From the NCBI GenBank assembly GCA_029721435.1, contig CM056587.1, forward strand, positions 20,034,667 through 20,098,666: a stretch of DNA of 64,000 bases, written 5' to 3'. Of this stretch, positions 47,279-59,050 are shown one piece after another (position 1 is the first letter of the stretch; the number at the start of each line of letters is the position of its first letter). The notes under the pieces are model-generated. The model was not told the DNA's origin, ran no database searches, and worked only from the letters and a program-made list of their open reading frames with translations. Source of the DNA: Gymnothorax reevesii (Eukaryota > Chordata > Actinopteri > Anguilliformes > Muraenidae). Both the position numbers and the translations under genes were made by a program.

Positions 47279-47525
47279 AGCGGTGTGTAGTGATGTTGCT
47301 ACCCCTGTAGCGCTCACCGCGAGGACGTCACAGGATCGAGCCTGGCCTGTTGCCTTTCTGCTTCAAGTTAACATGTTCTCTCCGTGTTTGTGCGGGTCTC
47401 TTACTGGTAGTACAGTTTTCCTCCACCGTCTTATGACATCCATGCCAGGCTAAGTGGAGACTCTAAATTGCCTTTTGGTATTAGCGTGTGACTGATTGGT
47501 GCATGATCCATCTTGCCCATTTTAT
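47279..47525 (+). repeat. tRNA-derived SINE copy
   Basis: The head TAGTGATGTTGCTACCCCTG with CAGGATCGAGCC (47331-47342, box B-like) fits a tRNA-derived promoter. It is followed by CAAGTTAACATGTTCTCTCC, GTGCGGGTCTC and TGGAGACTCTAAATTGCC, the standard body of a very widespread fish SINE in decayed form. Same family as 24993-25210 but in the opposite orientation. The downstream tail is lost. Confidence 0.75.
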
Positions 47526-48328
47526 GCAAAGGGGGGCTCTAGAACCCCCGGGGCCTTTTGCCTAGGAATAAACAGGTAAAATAATGGTTAGATCTATGAA
47601 TGGCTTAACCCTTTAAAGTGCGGTCCTTTTTTGAACAAATTTCCTCCAAACTAAAATGCATACTGTTCTTCGAACCAGTTTGACTACAGGCATTATCGTG
47701 GTGTCTTTTGAAAGGTGACAATCAGTTGATTAATTCCTCTCAAATATTCAGAATTGCTGACAAAATTACCAAAATTGTGTAACAGGGCTGAAAACAAAAG
47801 TTGTGTCTGAAAATAAAAGATTTTTTTGCTTTGCTCTGCCCCTGTGGCACGGTGATCAAGCCTCATCAGCCTAGAAAAATAATACAGCCACAGCCAGACG
47901 CCTGAACAACCGCAGGTCCAAATATTATGATTCTGTAACCAAAACTGAATATTTTACAGATATTTTTTCTTTGTTATGTTTGTGCATGTTTCAACAAACA
48001 ATTTTGGTGAGTCCAAATTTCCCTTCGTTCCTAGCCATGGTCACGTTTGCTTTTACAGAGGTTTAAGAACTTCCTATTTCAGGTCATTTTTCCCATATGA
48101 AGCAAAATTTTCACTCCAATATACCCTTTGAATTGCCCGCACTGGCGTGCTATTGTATGTGCATAATAAAGTTGCTTCCAAAACTCCTTTGCTTCATTGA
48201 CAAAATCCCCACTTGTCAGAAACCAATGAAACAATTCCTTACATAAAAATTAATCCTTTGGATTAATAGCCTTTGGCTATCCATCCATAATTTGGACATT
48301 TCAGACCACTGGCTGTCTGTGTGAACTA
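47526..48328. other. No gene recognised
   Basis: A small palindrome, GGGGGCTCTAGAACCCCC, lies at 47533-47550. The rest is unremarkable AT-rich DNA. Confidence 0.45.
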
Positions 48329-48500
48329 GATAAGATAAGATGCACTTTATTGAGCCCCTCTGTGCAATTTGTCCTCTGCATTTGACCCATATATAGTTAG
48401 GACCAGTGGGCAGCTACAGAGCAGCACCCAGAGACTAACTTCAGTTCTAAAGCCAGTTCCTTGGTCATGGGCACCGGCAGGAGTGTTCCTGTGATGCATG
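48329..48500. repeat. Dispersed fish repeat (AAGATGCACTTTATTGAGCC type)
   Basis: GATAAGATGCACTTTATTGA followed by CCTCTGCATTTGACCCAT and GACCAGTGGGCAGCTACAGA matches, in decayed form, a very common teleost short repeat. That repeat runs from 'actttattagtcccc' through 'ctgcatttgacccat' to 'agtgggcagc'. Exact family name and ends are not certain. Confidence 0.6.
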
Positions 48501-48532
48501 TTTTTGTGGGTGGGGGATTTTTTTGCAAGCAT

Positions 48533-49045
48533 CACTCACGCTTTGCTGGTATTTACTCCATGTCCGCAGGCAGTGGTTCATCCCTCATTGGCTCAGCAAG
48601 TGCCACGGTCATCAGGTCATGTTGCCAAGCATTGGGGATACTTTTTTAGTATCTGCCTCATGTCCTCAAGTTATGGGTTATCTCCTGCCTGCTTAGCTAA
48701 ACCCTAATTATGGGAGCATGTTGCCAAGCTGGCAAACATCACCGATACATTGCTTAGCTAACACCATGATTTATTTTGTGAAACCTTATGGTGTTTATTT
48801 CTGAGTAGGCCTATGTACTTCCTGATGACTGTCCAGTCCTCTGCTCTGACATCAGTCATCTTCATTTGGAATATCTTCCCCCCTCCTTTTGTTTTCATCT
48901 TATTCCACCAGCTGTGAAGCCGTTCACTTGCATCTTGCTAATGTCCTAGTTATGGGAGGATGTTGCATAGCTCGTAAGCCGTCACTTGTGCTTTGCTGGT
49001 ATCTACGTCATGCCCACAAGCTGTCGCTCATCTTGTGTGCTTAGC
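48533..49045. repeat. Degenerate ~100-bp tandem repeat
   Basis: Phrases recur in the same order. GCTTTGCTGGTATTTACTCC (48540) is echoed by TTTAGTATCTGCCTC (48645) and GCTTTGCTGGTATCTACGTC (48990). CATGTTGCCAAGC is at 48618 and 48717, and GATGTTGCATAGC at 48959. GCTTAGCTA is at 48690, 48752 and 49039. The step is about 100 bp between the first units, with longer gaps later. It is non-coding and old. Confidence 0.55.
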
Positions 49046-49105
49046 TACACCAATTTATGATCTTTTATTTTTACTATCAAAATAGGTATTGTAGAGTGTT
49101 GTGCT

Positions 49106-49132
49106 GTGCATTCAGCCCCGCCCCTTCTTGCC

Positions 49133-49181
<49 letters not shown>

Positions 49182-49882
49182 TACTCGGTGTCATGGTTTG
49201 TGAGGTATGCGTGTTGTTTGGACTTTTCTTTGCGGCTCTCGTCCTGGGAGGATATCGAATTCCTGGGCCATTGAATTCTTTACTAAGCTTGTTGATTGAG
49301 CTGGAGCGGCGCTTCCCCAGAATCTATATAAGCAGGACGTCCGGCACGCCTCCTTCGATAGAGTGTCTGTGTTTAGCTTCGCACTATAGCCGAAGATATC
49401 GGGAGTCAGGTTTTGTACAACTTTCTATCTTCTTATTGTTGGAGTTTCTTCTCACTTTTTCTATCTCGCTTTGCTTCCTTGGTTCAGACCATTATACTTC
49501 CTTTGGAAGCGCGAGTACTTGTCTTTGGTCTATATTATTCTCTGTGTTTGTACTGTGCTCGTTCTACTCTCTTTCTGTCATTGTGCTTGGCCTCCGTATA
49601 CTCCCGCCATTACACTCTGTGAATAGCCCCTCCTCCCCGCGTGTCAAAACACGATCTTGCACAGCAGGAACGATTGTTGTCAGGTTTTCCTTGCTGAAAG
49701 GATGGCTGAGAAGAGTCACAAAGAAGATGGTTCATAAATATAAGTATCATGAATATCTCTGCGCAAATTTATCCAGAAGTTATACATCCAGTGAAGCTGA
49801 GATGTTAGTCTTTGTTCTTTACAAAACCTCAAATCTCGGAAACCCAACTCTTCAAATAATTTATTTGCGAGCATATAAGTAG
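49106..49882 (+). other. 258-codon open frame, probably non-coding; possible LTR
   Basis: This is the longest open frame in the window, but its start is a TC/CA microsatellite (Leu-Ser repeats) and the rest is Leu/Ser/Phe-rich because of T/C-rich DNA. I recognise no domain. From 49189 the DNA begins TGTCATGG, contains a TATATAAG box at 49324-49331, and reaches ...TTGTTGTCA at 49682. That would fit a ~494-bp LTR, yet the flanking bases (CTCGG and GGTTT) do not form a target duplication. Either reading is weak: a chance frame over an LTR-like sequence is preferred to a host gene. Confidence 0.3.
49134..49182. repeat. (TC)n(AC)n compound microsatellite
   Basis: About 18 TC units are followed by five to six CA units. 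This tract supplies the first codons of the long open frame that overlaps it. Confidence 0.95.
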
Positions 49883-51330
49883 CCTAGCTAAGCTAATAAC
49901 TGTAGCTATAAAACATTAGCACACTATCATTGTCATAAAATTTTTAGTTTCCATGAAAATCTCATAACAGATATGCCTAAAAAACCATACATTGTTGGTA
50001 TGTAGCCTCGTTTAAATACTGCTAATATTCACATTTCCCAAAATAGCCTTTTTGTTCCGATCACAATTGCAATTGCAGAATTTTAGTAAACTGTTCATTT
50101 TTCTTAATTAGTTGATATTCATTTTTAGAAGAATTGTTTGCCCTTGTAAACCACTTTATGACTAAAACGGCTATGCATTCCCTTACCCGAAGAATAAAGG
50201 TCCAGATTTCGTACAGTATAGGAGCAAAGTTGCTATATTTAAAATAATTACATTACATGAGATGGCATTTTCAAAGAAAGCGGTGAATCAGTAAGCTGCT
50301 AATTAGATTGCAGAACATAGCAATGTAAGTTCTAAAAATGGGTTTGGGTGATTATAGTTTGCTTTGTCTTTTAAGTCGTAATTATCTGATGATGTTTAAA
50401 TGTATAGACAATGTGCTGACAGTCTCACCAGTCGGAAGTGAACTGATTCTTTCATTTCATTCCATTTTGATTTGCGGTTGACACACAACCAGACAAATAC
50501 AGCGTGTAGCTCCCAGGATCCTCATCCTGAGGTCATCCCATGTGAATAGGCATTGTCAAACATGAAAACTGGCCAAAATTGATCAACTGAGCCTCTGGAA
50601 CCTCTTAACCTCCTCCCCCTTTGAAAGTATCCTCTCTCCTTGCAACTTTGAAAAAAAAGCATTTTTTCCTTTGACCACAGTTCATGATTATTTTATTTGA
50701 CCTTTAGGTTTGCTCTATTATGTTTTTTCTAGCCAGGCATGTTACAGGTTGGTTGCCTCACAATCATGTAGGGGCCTGAAACGACCCTTTCTTCAGTTCC
50801 CTTTCTTTACCTTCCAGATCTTAGTCCCCTTCAGTAAGCATCCCTTTTTTGGGCTGTTTTTGTTCTGCAGTGAAATTTGTGCGTTTTTTCTTTTTTTCTA
50901 AACTTGCTGTTGTAGTGATTCTTAGTTTGTGCTTTTGAGACATTCCTCATCTAAGCTCCTTGCTGCTTCTTTGTATATTGAAGGACTTTTGGCAGTTGCT
51001 GTAATTCTTTATGGCACGGTTCCTATCCTTGGTACTAATTACCACAGAAGGTTGGACTGTTTCTTTCTTGTACTTTCTTGTGAGGATGCACATCTGTATT
51101 CCTTCAATCAGACAGCCCCATGGTATATCACTCTCTAACTCCATAAAATTAAAGGTGAGGGAGAACATGCTTTTCTCCTAAAAAGCAAATTTAAGCGATA
51201 ATATTGAACACAAATTTAAGGTTCCCCTGAAACACCCCGGCCACTATGCTTGCACACTTCAGCACGTGTGACGATTTTGTGGTAGACCCTTAGAGAGGAT
51301 CATTTTTATCTTTTTACTGCATTTTCCAGA
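49883..51330. other. No gene recognised
   Basis: AT-rich sequence. Segments around 50700-51160 have T-rich frames on both strands without familiar motifs. Confidence 0.5.
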
Positions 51331-51365
51331 TGTCCGTTTGCACTCCCAGTGAATCACCACAGCAG
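51331..51365 (+). other. Candidate microexon (weak)
   Basis: A strong acceptor (TTTTTATCTTTTTACTGCAT then TTTCCAG at 51324-51330) is followed by 35 bases (ATGTCCGTTTGCACTCCCAG onward) and by GTAAGT, a near-ideal donor. The encoded peptide (MSVCTPSESPQ in one frame) is not recognised. Splice-like pairs arise by chance in 64 kb, so this is only a pointer to look for transcript evidence. Confidence 0.2.
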
Positions 51366-53407
51366 TAAGTTTGGAGTGGAGCGGAGGGGGTGCAGATACA
51401 GACAATTATCAGACCCCCCCTCCCACTCCAACATCCTCTCTCGCCTCCTGAATGGACACAGAATCCTCCTTGTTCCTCAGAACCGAGTTCATCAGCTCCT
51501 CAATGACCTCCTCCGTTTGTTTGACTGCAGTTCTGTCAGAGATGTGTGGCTTTCACCCCCCTCCCCACCCCAAACCACTCCACTCCCTCTGGATCTCTGA
51601 GTCAGCAGATCCTGTTCTCATTCAGCAGTGGGAAGAGTCTGGGCTCCTTAACAAGGCCTCCACAGAGCCAGGCTGCTCCAACAGTTACCCGTGCTCCTGG
51701 CTCCAGGCCCTGGGCAGGCCTTGATCAGAACCAAAAAGCGGGTGAGGAGGGGTGGTGGGTTGTATGAGTGAAACAATAGTTGGAAGGGTGTGCAAACGTG
51801 CTACAGTTTTCCTGACATTCTTTCAAAGCTTCAGGATTTTTCCTGCCCCCACTTTTATGCTTGGAATAATAAATGCATTCGAAGGGCAGAGACCACCATC
51901 TTTACACTAAATAGGGTTCCTGTCCATTAGAATCCTGCGAATCTGCTCTGAGTGTGTTTGTGCCTGTGATTCGAACATATGCTTCAAAGCACGGGCAATG
52001 TGTGTCACAAGCAAACCCTCGCCAGCAAGTGCACCTAGCTTTTATTTACGACTCTCTGTGCCTAACATTTTAGACCCTCGTCATTTGTCTACCACAACTG
52101 AAGGAGATGTATATTTCTGTCCTCCAATGTTGGGGAAGTCATCATTAATTCAATACAATTCATAGCATTTTGGGCATGTTGAAATGCAGCCATTTCAGTA
52201 GGGGCTTCTCCTCTTGGGGAAAGCAGGGTTTCTGAGCAGGCAGGTCATGGTTTGTGAATTGTAAAAGGCTTTCTGCTCATACATCCTGTTAAAGCAAAGC
52301 TGTTAAAACCACTTTTTCAAGCTTTTCTTCCTCACTTAACCTCTGAGTATTAGGAATTTTAATTTCTCGGAAGCAAAATGTGTGGGCATTTTGATTGATG
52401 TTGACAATCTGAAATGTTGGTCATTTATTTGGTATGGGCACTTTAAATTACTGAAGTAAATGCCCATGAATTCCAACTCCACGGTGACTAATTATTTGCG
52501 ATTAATTAGCAAGTTATAACCTGGTGCACTCTCAATATGGCAATACATTACGTTCAAATATCAGCGAGCGTGACTGTGGTAATTGCATAATAAATCTCCC
52601 TGAGATTTATTTTCACAAAGCACCAGTTTGCACTGCCTTGACCCCACCATTAGTGGAGTGTTAGGTGTTTTGCTTGTGGAGTGACCTTGGTGAGTGAACT
52701 AACCTGTATTTTTTATTGCTCTGTTTTAAATCTTGCCCTGCAGGGCTGGAAATGACAATCTAAATTTTTCTGTTCCCCACAGCGCAGAGTTGAGTCAGAA
52801 ACACTGCTAATCAGCCTGAAAGGCAGTGTTGTTTTTTTTTATTTTTTATTTTTATCTGAGCATTGATTTATTTACTTAATAGAAGTAATATGGTGCCACT
52901 GTATGCTAATGATTTTGATAATGGAATGGAGATAAAATTAGCTTAACCTGACTTCAAAATACTGACCTACATGCCATAACCAAATTTCCAAATTTAACCT
53001 GCATTGTGTCAAGATTTTGTCCTCAGCCAATTCGGACAGTGGGCGAAACTCCAGCATTCTGTTATTGTGTAGTCTTCGGAGCCAGTGCTCATACTCGTGG
53101 GGAGTACTTTCCTTTTCTTGACCTTTCCTGGTCCTGCCATATGGAATGGAGCGATGCTGTGGCGGGGACCAGAAAAGTGAGTTCTTTACGCAGGTGACAG
53201 CGATGAATGTGAGTGTTTTCATTGGCCCCACGGAGTAACCGAATAACACTGGTCTGTTCTTAATTACACTGCTGTTTTTTAACAAGGCCTACATTTTGAA
53301 AACTAATGTATCCAGTGTTTTTCCAGAGCCCATATTTAGATTGCAGATAAATTGCTGACAGTGAAGGGAGACTAGTGGTGTAAAGCTTGTGTCTTTTACT
53401 TGCCTGA
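51366..53407. other. No gene recognised
   Basis: A C-rich segment at 51400-51720 has overlapping plus-strand frames. The remainder is AT-rich. No exon, RNA gene or named repeat is supported. Confidence 0.5.
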
Positions 53408-53446
53408 GGGGGTCGGGGGGGGGGTTAGGGGGGCGGGGATAAGGGG
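53408..53446 (+). promoter_or_regulatory. Strong G-quadruplex motif
   Basis: Five G runs of lengths 5, 10, 6, 4 and 4 are separated by loops TC, TTA, C and ATAA on the plus strand. Such short loops and long runs are expected to fold into a very stable quadruplex. No gene start is recognised nearby. Confidence 0.75.
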
Positions 53447-56400
53447 TACCATACGAATCCAGTTATCACTAATGCTTGGTTTTGTGAGAGGAAAAACTTT
53501 TGTTTCACTTTCGTGAAAAAGTTGGGCTCATTTCTGACAGAACTAAAAGAAAATACACAGAGGGAAGTGCGTTCTACGCTGAATGCTTCTGATGTTACAA
53601 GCAAAACAAAATCTGAATTCCCGGAGAACAGCGGCACATGTGCACGTGCAAATCAATATACGCAGACGGTGAGCATCCGTGTATTTTGCACGTGCATTTT
53701 AACAGCTCTGCCATAATGGCTTGCATCGTTAGCCTTTTATTTGCATTGTGCGAGTAGTTACTGCGCTATTAATTTACAATCAACCCTCAAGTATTCCTTA
53801 TTCTGAGACTCTATTCTGGTTCATTCTCCAGGGATGTTTCCTACGCATTTTCCATGAAAATGATAATTTTTTGCGGTCAAAGGGAAGGTATTAGAGAGTT
53901 TATTAGTGTAGAGCTGGGAATGCCAGGCAGTGCAATGCAAGATTTTACTGTCAATGACGAATCCTATTCACTGATCTTTTCTGTCCTACTTACTACATGC
54001 CCTGCGGCACACGCACACTTGAGCTCTCATTCAAACAGAACGAGAAACAATCACCGTCCTTAGACAGGGTGATTTGCAAGTGATGTAGGTGTTACTCTGG
54101 CACAAAGAACAATTTCAGGAAGTTCCTGCCCATGGAGTCCCTGGCAGGCGTTGAATCACACGATGCTAAATGAAAAAGGACTTCCTTTTTGAAAGATGTT
54201 TGATTTCATCATAACTTGTCCTCCCTACCTCCTCGACCCTCCCACTCCACCTCTAGAACCCACACGCCCAACCTCGGAGCCGGAAAGGGTTTGTCGTAAT
54301 CCATTGTCCAATAATGTCCTTGTGTGTGACGTCGCTGCTTAGTCATCATGTTCAAGATCCTTCCTTCAATGTCCAAATGAGCAGCGCCAATCAAGGTCTT
54401 TGAAGTTTATTTAAATCAGATGAACTGCCTGTTAGCACAAATACTCTGGTAATTATCGTTAACATCGGTTGGTCTGTGTTTTATATTTCCTACTTTTGTA
54501 AAATATAAAAGTGACACTCAAATAATTTTATCATAGAATTTTTTTCCACTTCTATTGACTGTGGATGCATGCACTGAGTGTAACTGACATTTTTAGTAAT
54601 GACATGTATCTACGAATCTCTGGGCAAAATAAATTAAAAAAAATTTTAAAAACACGTTGGGTGGTTTTGGGTGCTCTTATCTAATGTAGGATGACCCTTT
54701 TCCAGAAAGTTTCAAATGTGGTCTTGCTCAAGGGAATAATAAAGTGGCAGCCCACCTGTGGTTTAAACTTCTGACCCAGAGTTTCAAGTCAGGGTCAGGA
54801 AGCAAACCCAACCCCCAACTGCCCTACCCCGACACACACACCCCATGGAGGAAAAAGAAAAAACGAACAAACACACACAGACACACAATTACAAAAGATT
54901 CTGAGTGTATTATCTGAGTGTTTTATAGTCATGGGAAAGCACTGAGCGTCAGTGTTAGTCTCGCTCCGATTGGGCCCGAAATGCTGGCGTTAGCTGCCTC
55001 AGACACAGCAGGTGAGAACTGCGAAATTGTTCTTCCTGGTGACTTAATCCAAATGCCAAAAGAGAAGGCGAATGTTTGACCTTTTCGGCTCTCCTCCAAA
55101 AAGCCTTGGCTCGAGCAGGGTCATTCACTCTTGGGAAAAAACATTTCCTGCCGCAAAAAAGTCAGGAAGTGGTCACTGCTCATTGGCTATTAAACGAGGT
55201 TAAACTAAAACAGAAAGTTTGGCACAGGCTTGACCTGATGACATAGCTGGCTTGTCAACTGGCTGTGCGTAACAAGTGACGCAAATCATTCACTCAGTCA
55301 TTAGCACTGAGCTTTGGCATGAGTCACGTGAACTAAACATTGTATACAATGGGTAAACAATTAATTCATTGTAGACGCGCTATAAAACATTAAGCCAACA
55401 GAACAGCTGCAGGCAAAACAAAGCATGACGCTTCCTTACGAATAGCAGGATGTCCTTTGTATGCCATTGACCACAGGACTGCCAGGAAATGTAAGTTATC
55501 AATGAGGGAGGGGCAAAGCATCTGATATTTTCACGTCATCTCCTGAGTGATGTTGGCTGCATGATATGAAAATATTTACATGAAAAACATACTTTGGAAA
55601 AAAAATAATGTCAGACACTCGTGCATACAGATTTAGGCTGATGTAAGTCTACTCTGAATGCAGTATCTCAATAAAACCCTGTTTATTCCAGGAATACCAT
55701 GAAACCGACTTTCAGTGTGTCTTAACTGAGTCACATCCCTCTCGTAAAACCCACCCTCTTACATCCAGTAAAAGCCTAAGAGACTTATAACTCTCTTTCC
55801 CTCTATATAACCCACACGAGACCAACCTATTTGAGTGCACCTTGTGTGTGTATCCATGCGTGCAGTTCTGGATGGAGGGCTTGTTCAGAAAGTGCTGGTG
55901 TGTCTAGTGTCGAAGACTTTCAGCTGGTTGGTGAAGTATATATTTGTAGAGCACTCAATTGTTGCAGCTACTCATAACACGGCAGCTCATTCCGCCCAAA
56001 CTATTGCACTTCTGGTGATAGCTCCATTCCTCATTCGCCATCAACTGCAAACCTAAAAGCTCAGGGGGTACAGTAACCCCAGGATATGTCTGCAAACACC
56101 TCAGAATTGCTGTGTCTTAGGAATAGTAGTGTCGACTAAACATAATTGAATTAGGGTGTAAAAGTGACATATTTTTGCTGGCTAACCCTGATGTTCTTTG
56201 TTTTCCCTCAATTTTGTTATGTTTTTTGCCATGGGCTCCGTTGCCAGATTTCCGATGCTTTATTCCCGTGAGGATTTGATTTTCTGCTGAATGTAAGGTC
56301 TGCGGTTAATGGAAGCTTGAGGATGGCATCATGTTTTGCATTAACAGTTATATGACATCCCTTAATATCTCAACCGTGGATGTTTCTAAGCTGTGCTGCA

Positions 56401-57494
56401 CATTAAAACAGCATTTAGCTGCAGGATGTTGGAAGTGCAATAACAACCACACTCCATCATCCATCACTCAAGTCTCATACTAGCCCCATCTGCTTTTTAG
56501 TTCGCCGTCACCCGAAGGGTAGGTTGGGGGATGATGATTTAGGCCGTATCTGCCTGTCCAGATCCAGTACCCCGAAACTACGTTTATGCAGGCCCCTGAC
56601 AAATTTATGCCCTTGACCAAAGATTCACATCTGAAGCCTTTCTTGTGACCTCTGAGCTTGGAGCGATAACCTCTATCGCTGTTTTGTTTTGAAGACAGAT
56701 GTCCAACGCCGTTGACTGTGGCCTTTTGAAATTGCACATGTACTTTGGCCTTATCCTCAACTTGTGCCTTTTGAATGTTTTGTTGACCTTTTAACTTTTC
56801 TCTATGACATTGACTTTTTTGTGCAACTTTCCAAAAATCATCCAATCTTTAAAAGTAGCACATCAAGAACCACTAAATTTAAATCAAGGAGGCCAATGCA
56901 GGCATTAAAATTGACCAATGACCCCAGCAGAACATTTTATGTGACTACTCAGTTTTGTTTCCCAAATGGAGTATATTTCCCAAACTGCTTGCAGTGGTTC
57001 TACGAAACCACTGTCAGGTGGTGAGGGACCTAAAAGCAAAATAGAGGGAGTATTGATTCAGGCTGTTTAAGTCCGTCCATCCATCCGTGCGTGTGTCTGT
57101 CCGTGCATGCGTGCGTCCAATCTTTGGCGAGGGACTTTGCAGTCTGTGACTGGCTTGTTATGCCAAATAAGCCAAAATATAAACAAACATTTTGGGACGG
57201 AAGGGAAATATCAGTGGAGAAAATAATGGCTTTAACATTGTTGCTAGAGAAGCCAGTATTGCAACTTGGCAGGATTCCTAAATTTATGACGTTACATCAT
57301 GGTCATTTTACAGTAAATACATGACATATTGCTGCTTTAAGTGTCAAGAGCAGGATACAGACTGCATTGAAAAAGAAAAAAATCTCATTTAACATCTGAT
57401 TGTTTTCCTATGTGACGTAAACTTACTTATGTAGCCTCCTTATAACAAGGCTGATGTAAATATTTACCGCAGTTCTCTTGCCTGTTTAACTTTC
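53447..57494. other. No gene recognised
   Basis: Long AT-rich stretch without recognised exon or repeat. CRE/AP-1-like bases (GTGACGTCGCTGCTTAGTCA) occur at 54328-54347. The open frames at 55835-56056 (+) and 56480-56845 (-) show no known motif. Confidence 0.5.
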
Positions 57495-57760
57495 AAAGGT
57501 CCCATTATTATGATGTTTTTGGCAAGTTAATATATGCTGGATGTAAGGTTTGTGAATGTTTTAGCAAAAAAAAAATAAAAATCCCCACAAAAATCCATAA
57601 TGTCCATTTAAAGGCTGTGATCTTTTCCCCTTGTAGGGCAGGATGTTTTGCAAAGGCATCCTCGCTATGACGAGCACCACCCTGATTGGACAGTGACAAA
57701 AATCACTAGCCCGTTACGCTGTACAACATTTTAAAATGGCCAATGCATCAAAATCGCCTT
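57495..57760. repeat. Possible dispersed fish repeat (AAAGGTCCCATTAT type)
   Basis: AAAGGTCCCATTATTATGAT at the start, AATGTCCATTTAAAGGCTGT in the middle and CCACCCTGATTGGACAGTGA later resemble a non-coding repeat family that I recall in teleosts. Ends and name are not established. Confidence 0.35.
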
Positions 57761-58959
57761 GCTAGACTTGCCAGTCTTCAAATACACGTGAATTAATTTA
57801 AGAATAGACTGCACAATGAATATGGAAAGGAAATGTGTGCCAGCTTTGCAACTTTGAGGATGAACCTTACCAAACGTGACATGCAGGCGTACAAGCTTAA
57901 TTGTATTTTGAATTCAGGTCAAATATTAATAGAATTTGGAAATGCTTGACAGCAGATTTCAGGTTTGAAATTTCAGAATGGGCGCATTGAATAAAGCAGT
58001 CCTTCAGTCATTGTCTTCCAGTGAATCAGCCATTGTACTGGCCCTCCTTCAAAAAGCAATCTGTAAAATGTGCAGTATGCACAAGCAGACGTGTAAAAAT
58101 TTCTGCCAGAATTTCATTATCATGTTGGTATGTGGGAAAGAGAGTGGTGCAAGGTTATGGGCGGGAGCAGGGCACACAGACAGAACTGCTGGGCGTGAAC
58201 TATGCAGAGCAGGGTTTGTTTGACAGGGAAAACAGCAGCAACTTCAAACGCCGTGGTGGAGAGGGAGAGCTGTTGCTTAGAGTCCAGAGCTCTGCACAAG
58301 TGGAATGAACTGGGAAACAGCATTTTCCCGGTATGGGTCCTTTGAAAATTTAAGTCCTTCTTCTACTGAGGCCAATTACTGAAGGAGCAACAGACCCATA
58401 TTACCATTGACCTTACTCCGATGCTCTCATGAAGTTTGATTGACGACCTGATGGACAAAAAAATATATTTGTGGCTATTACAGTTATTGAGTTGTTTTAG
58501 CTTAATTGGGTGATCCAGCAAGCAATAAACACTCACAACACAGCTGTACCACTTCAGTCTTATCACCACTGTATTGAACGAAACAAGCAAATGTATTTTC
58601 TGTGAAAAAAGGCATTAAAGGCACTTGCTCTCTAACACAGCCTTCGTTGTCTGTTTTACTGAATGTCAGTACAATGCCGTTTAGTTGAATGATGGTTGGT
58701 TAAGTAGCCTACTTGAAGAAAGTCATCTAAACTGCTTTTTAATGTTAGTTAAGTACTTGAAGCCCCACAAATGACAGTTCTTTTTTAAATGTATAAACAT
58801 CACATTAACTCCTTTACCATAAATAAAACCAAATAAAAGCTCTGTACTTAGTATTTCCCGATGTATACAAAAAGTATAAATTGTACATTTTTTTATAGAG
58901 TAATCATATAATCATATATTGCTCAACTTCACGCACTAGTAGTTGCATGAACTGATTTA
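57761..58959. other. No gene recognised
   Basis: AT-rich. The segment at 58630-58950 has the composition of decayed MITE sequence but no paired termini were found. Confidence 0.45.
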
Positions 58960-59050
58960 AGAACTTGAAACTTGAAGAGGCAACTTAAAAATGCCTTGAA
59001 GCTGGTTGCCTTTCTTAAAAGTTGAGTCAACTTTTCATTTTTTTACAGTG
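58960..59050. repeat. MITE end fragment (…ACTTTTCATTTTTTTACAGTG)
   Basis: AAAAGTTGAGTCAACTTTTC contains a 14-bp palindrome and leads to ATTTTTTTACAGTG. This is the reverse of the CACTGTAAAAAAAT-type end shared by many short TA-inserting elements of fish. The opposite end is not clear. Confidence 0.45.

Noticed and set aside
49189..49682. Firm call of a solo LTR
   Set aside because: TG...CA ends and a TATA box are present, but the flanks show no target duplication and no family is recognised, so it is only mentioned as a possibility.
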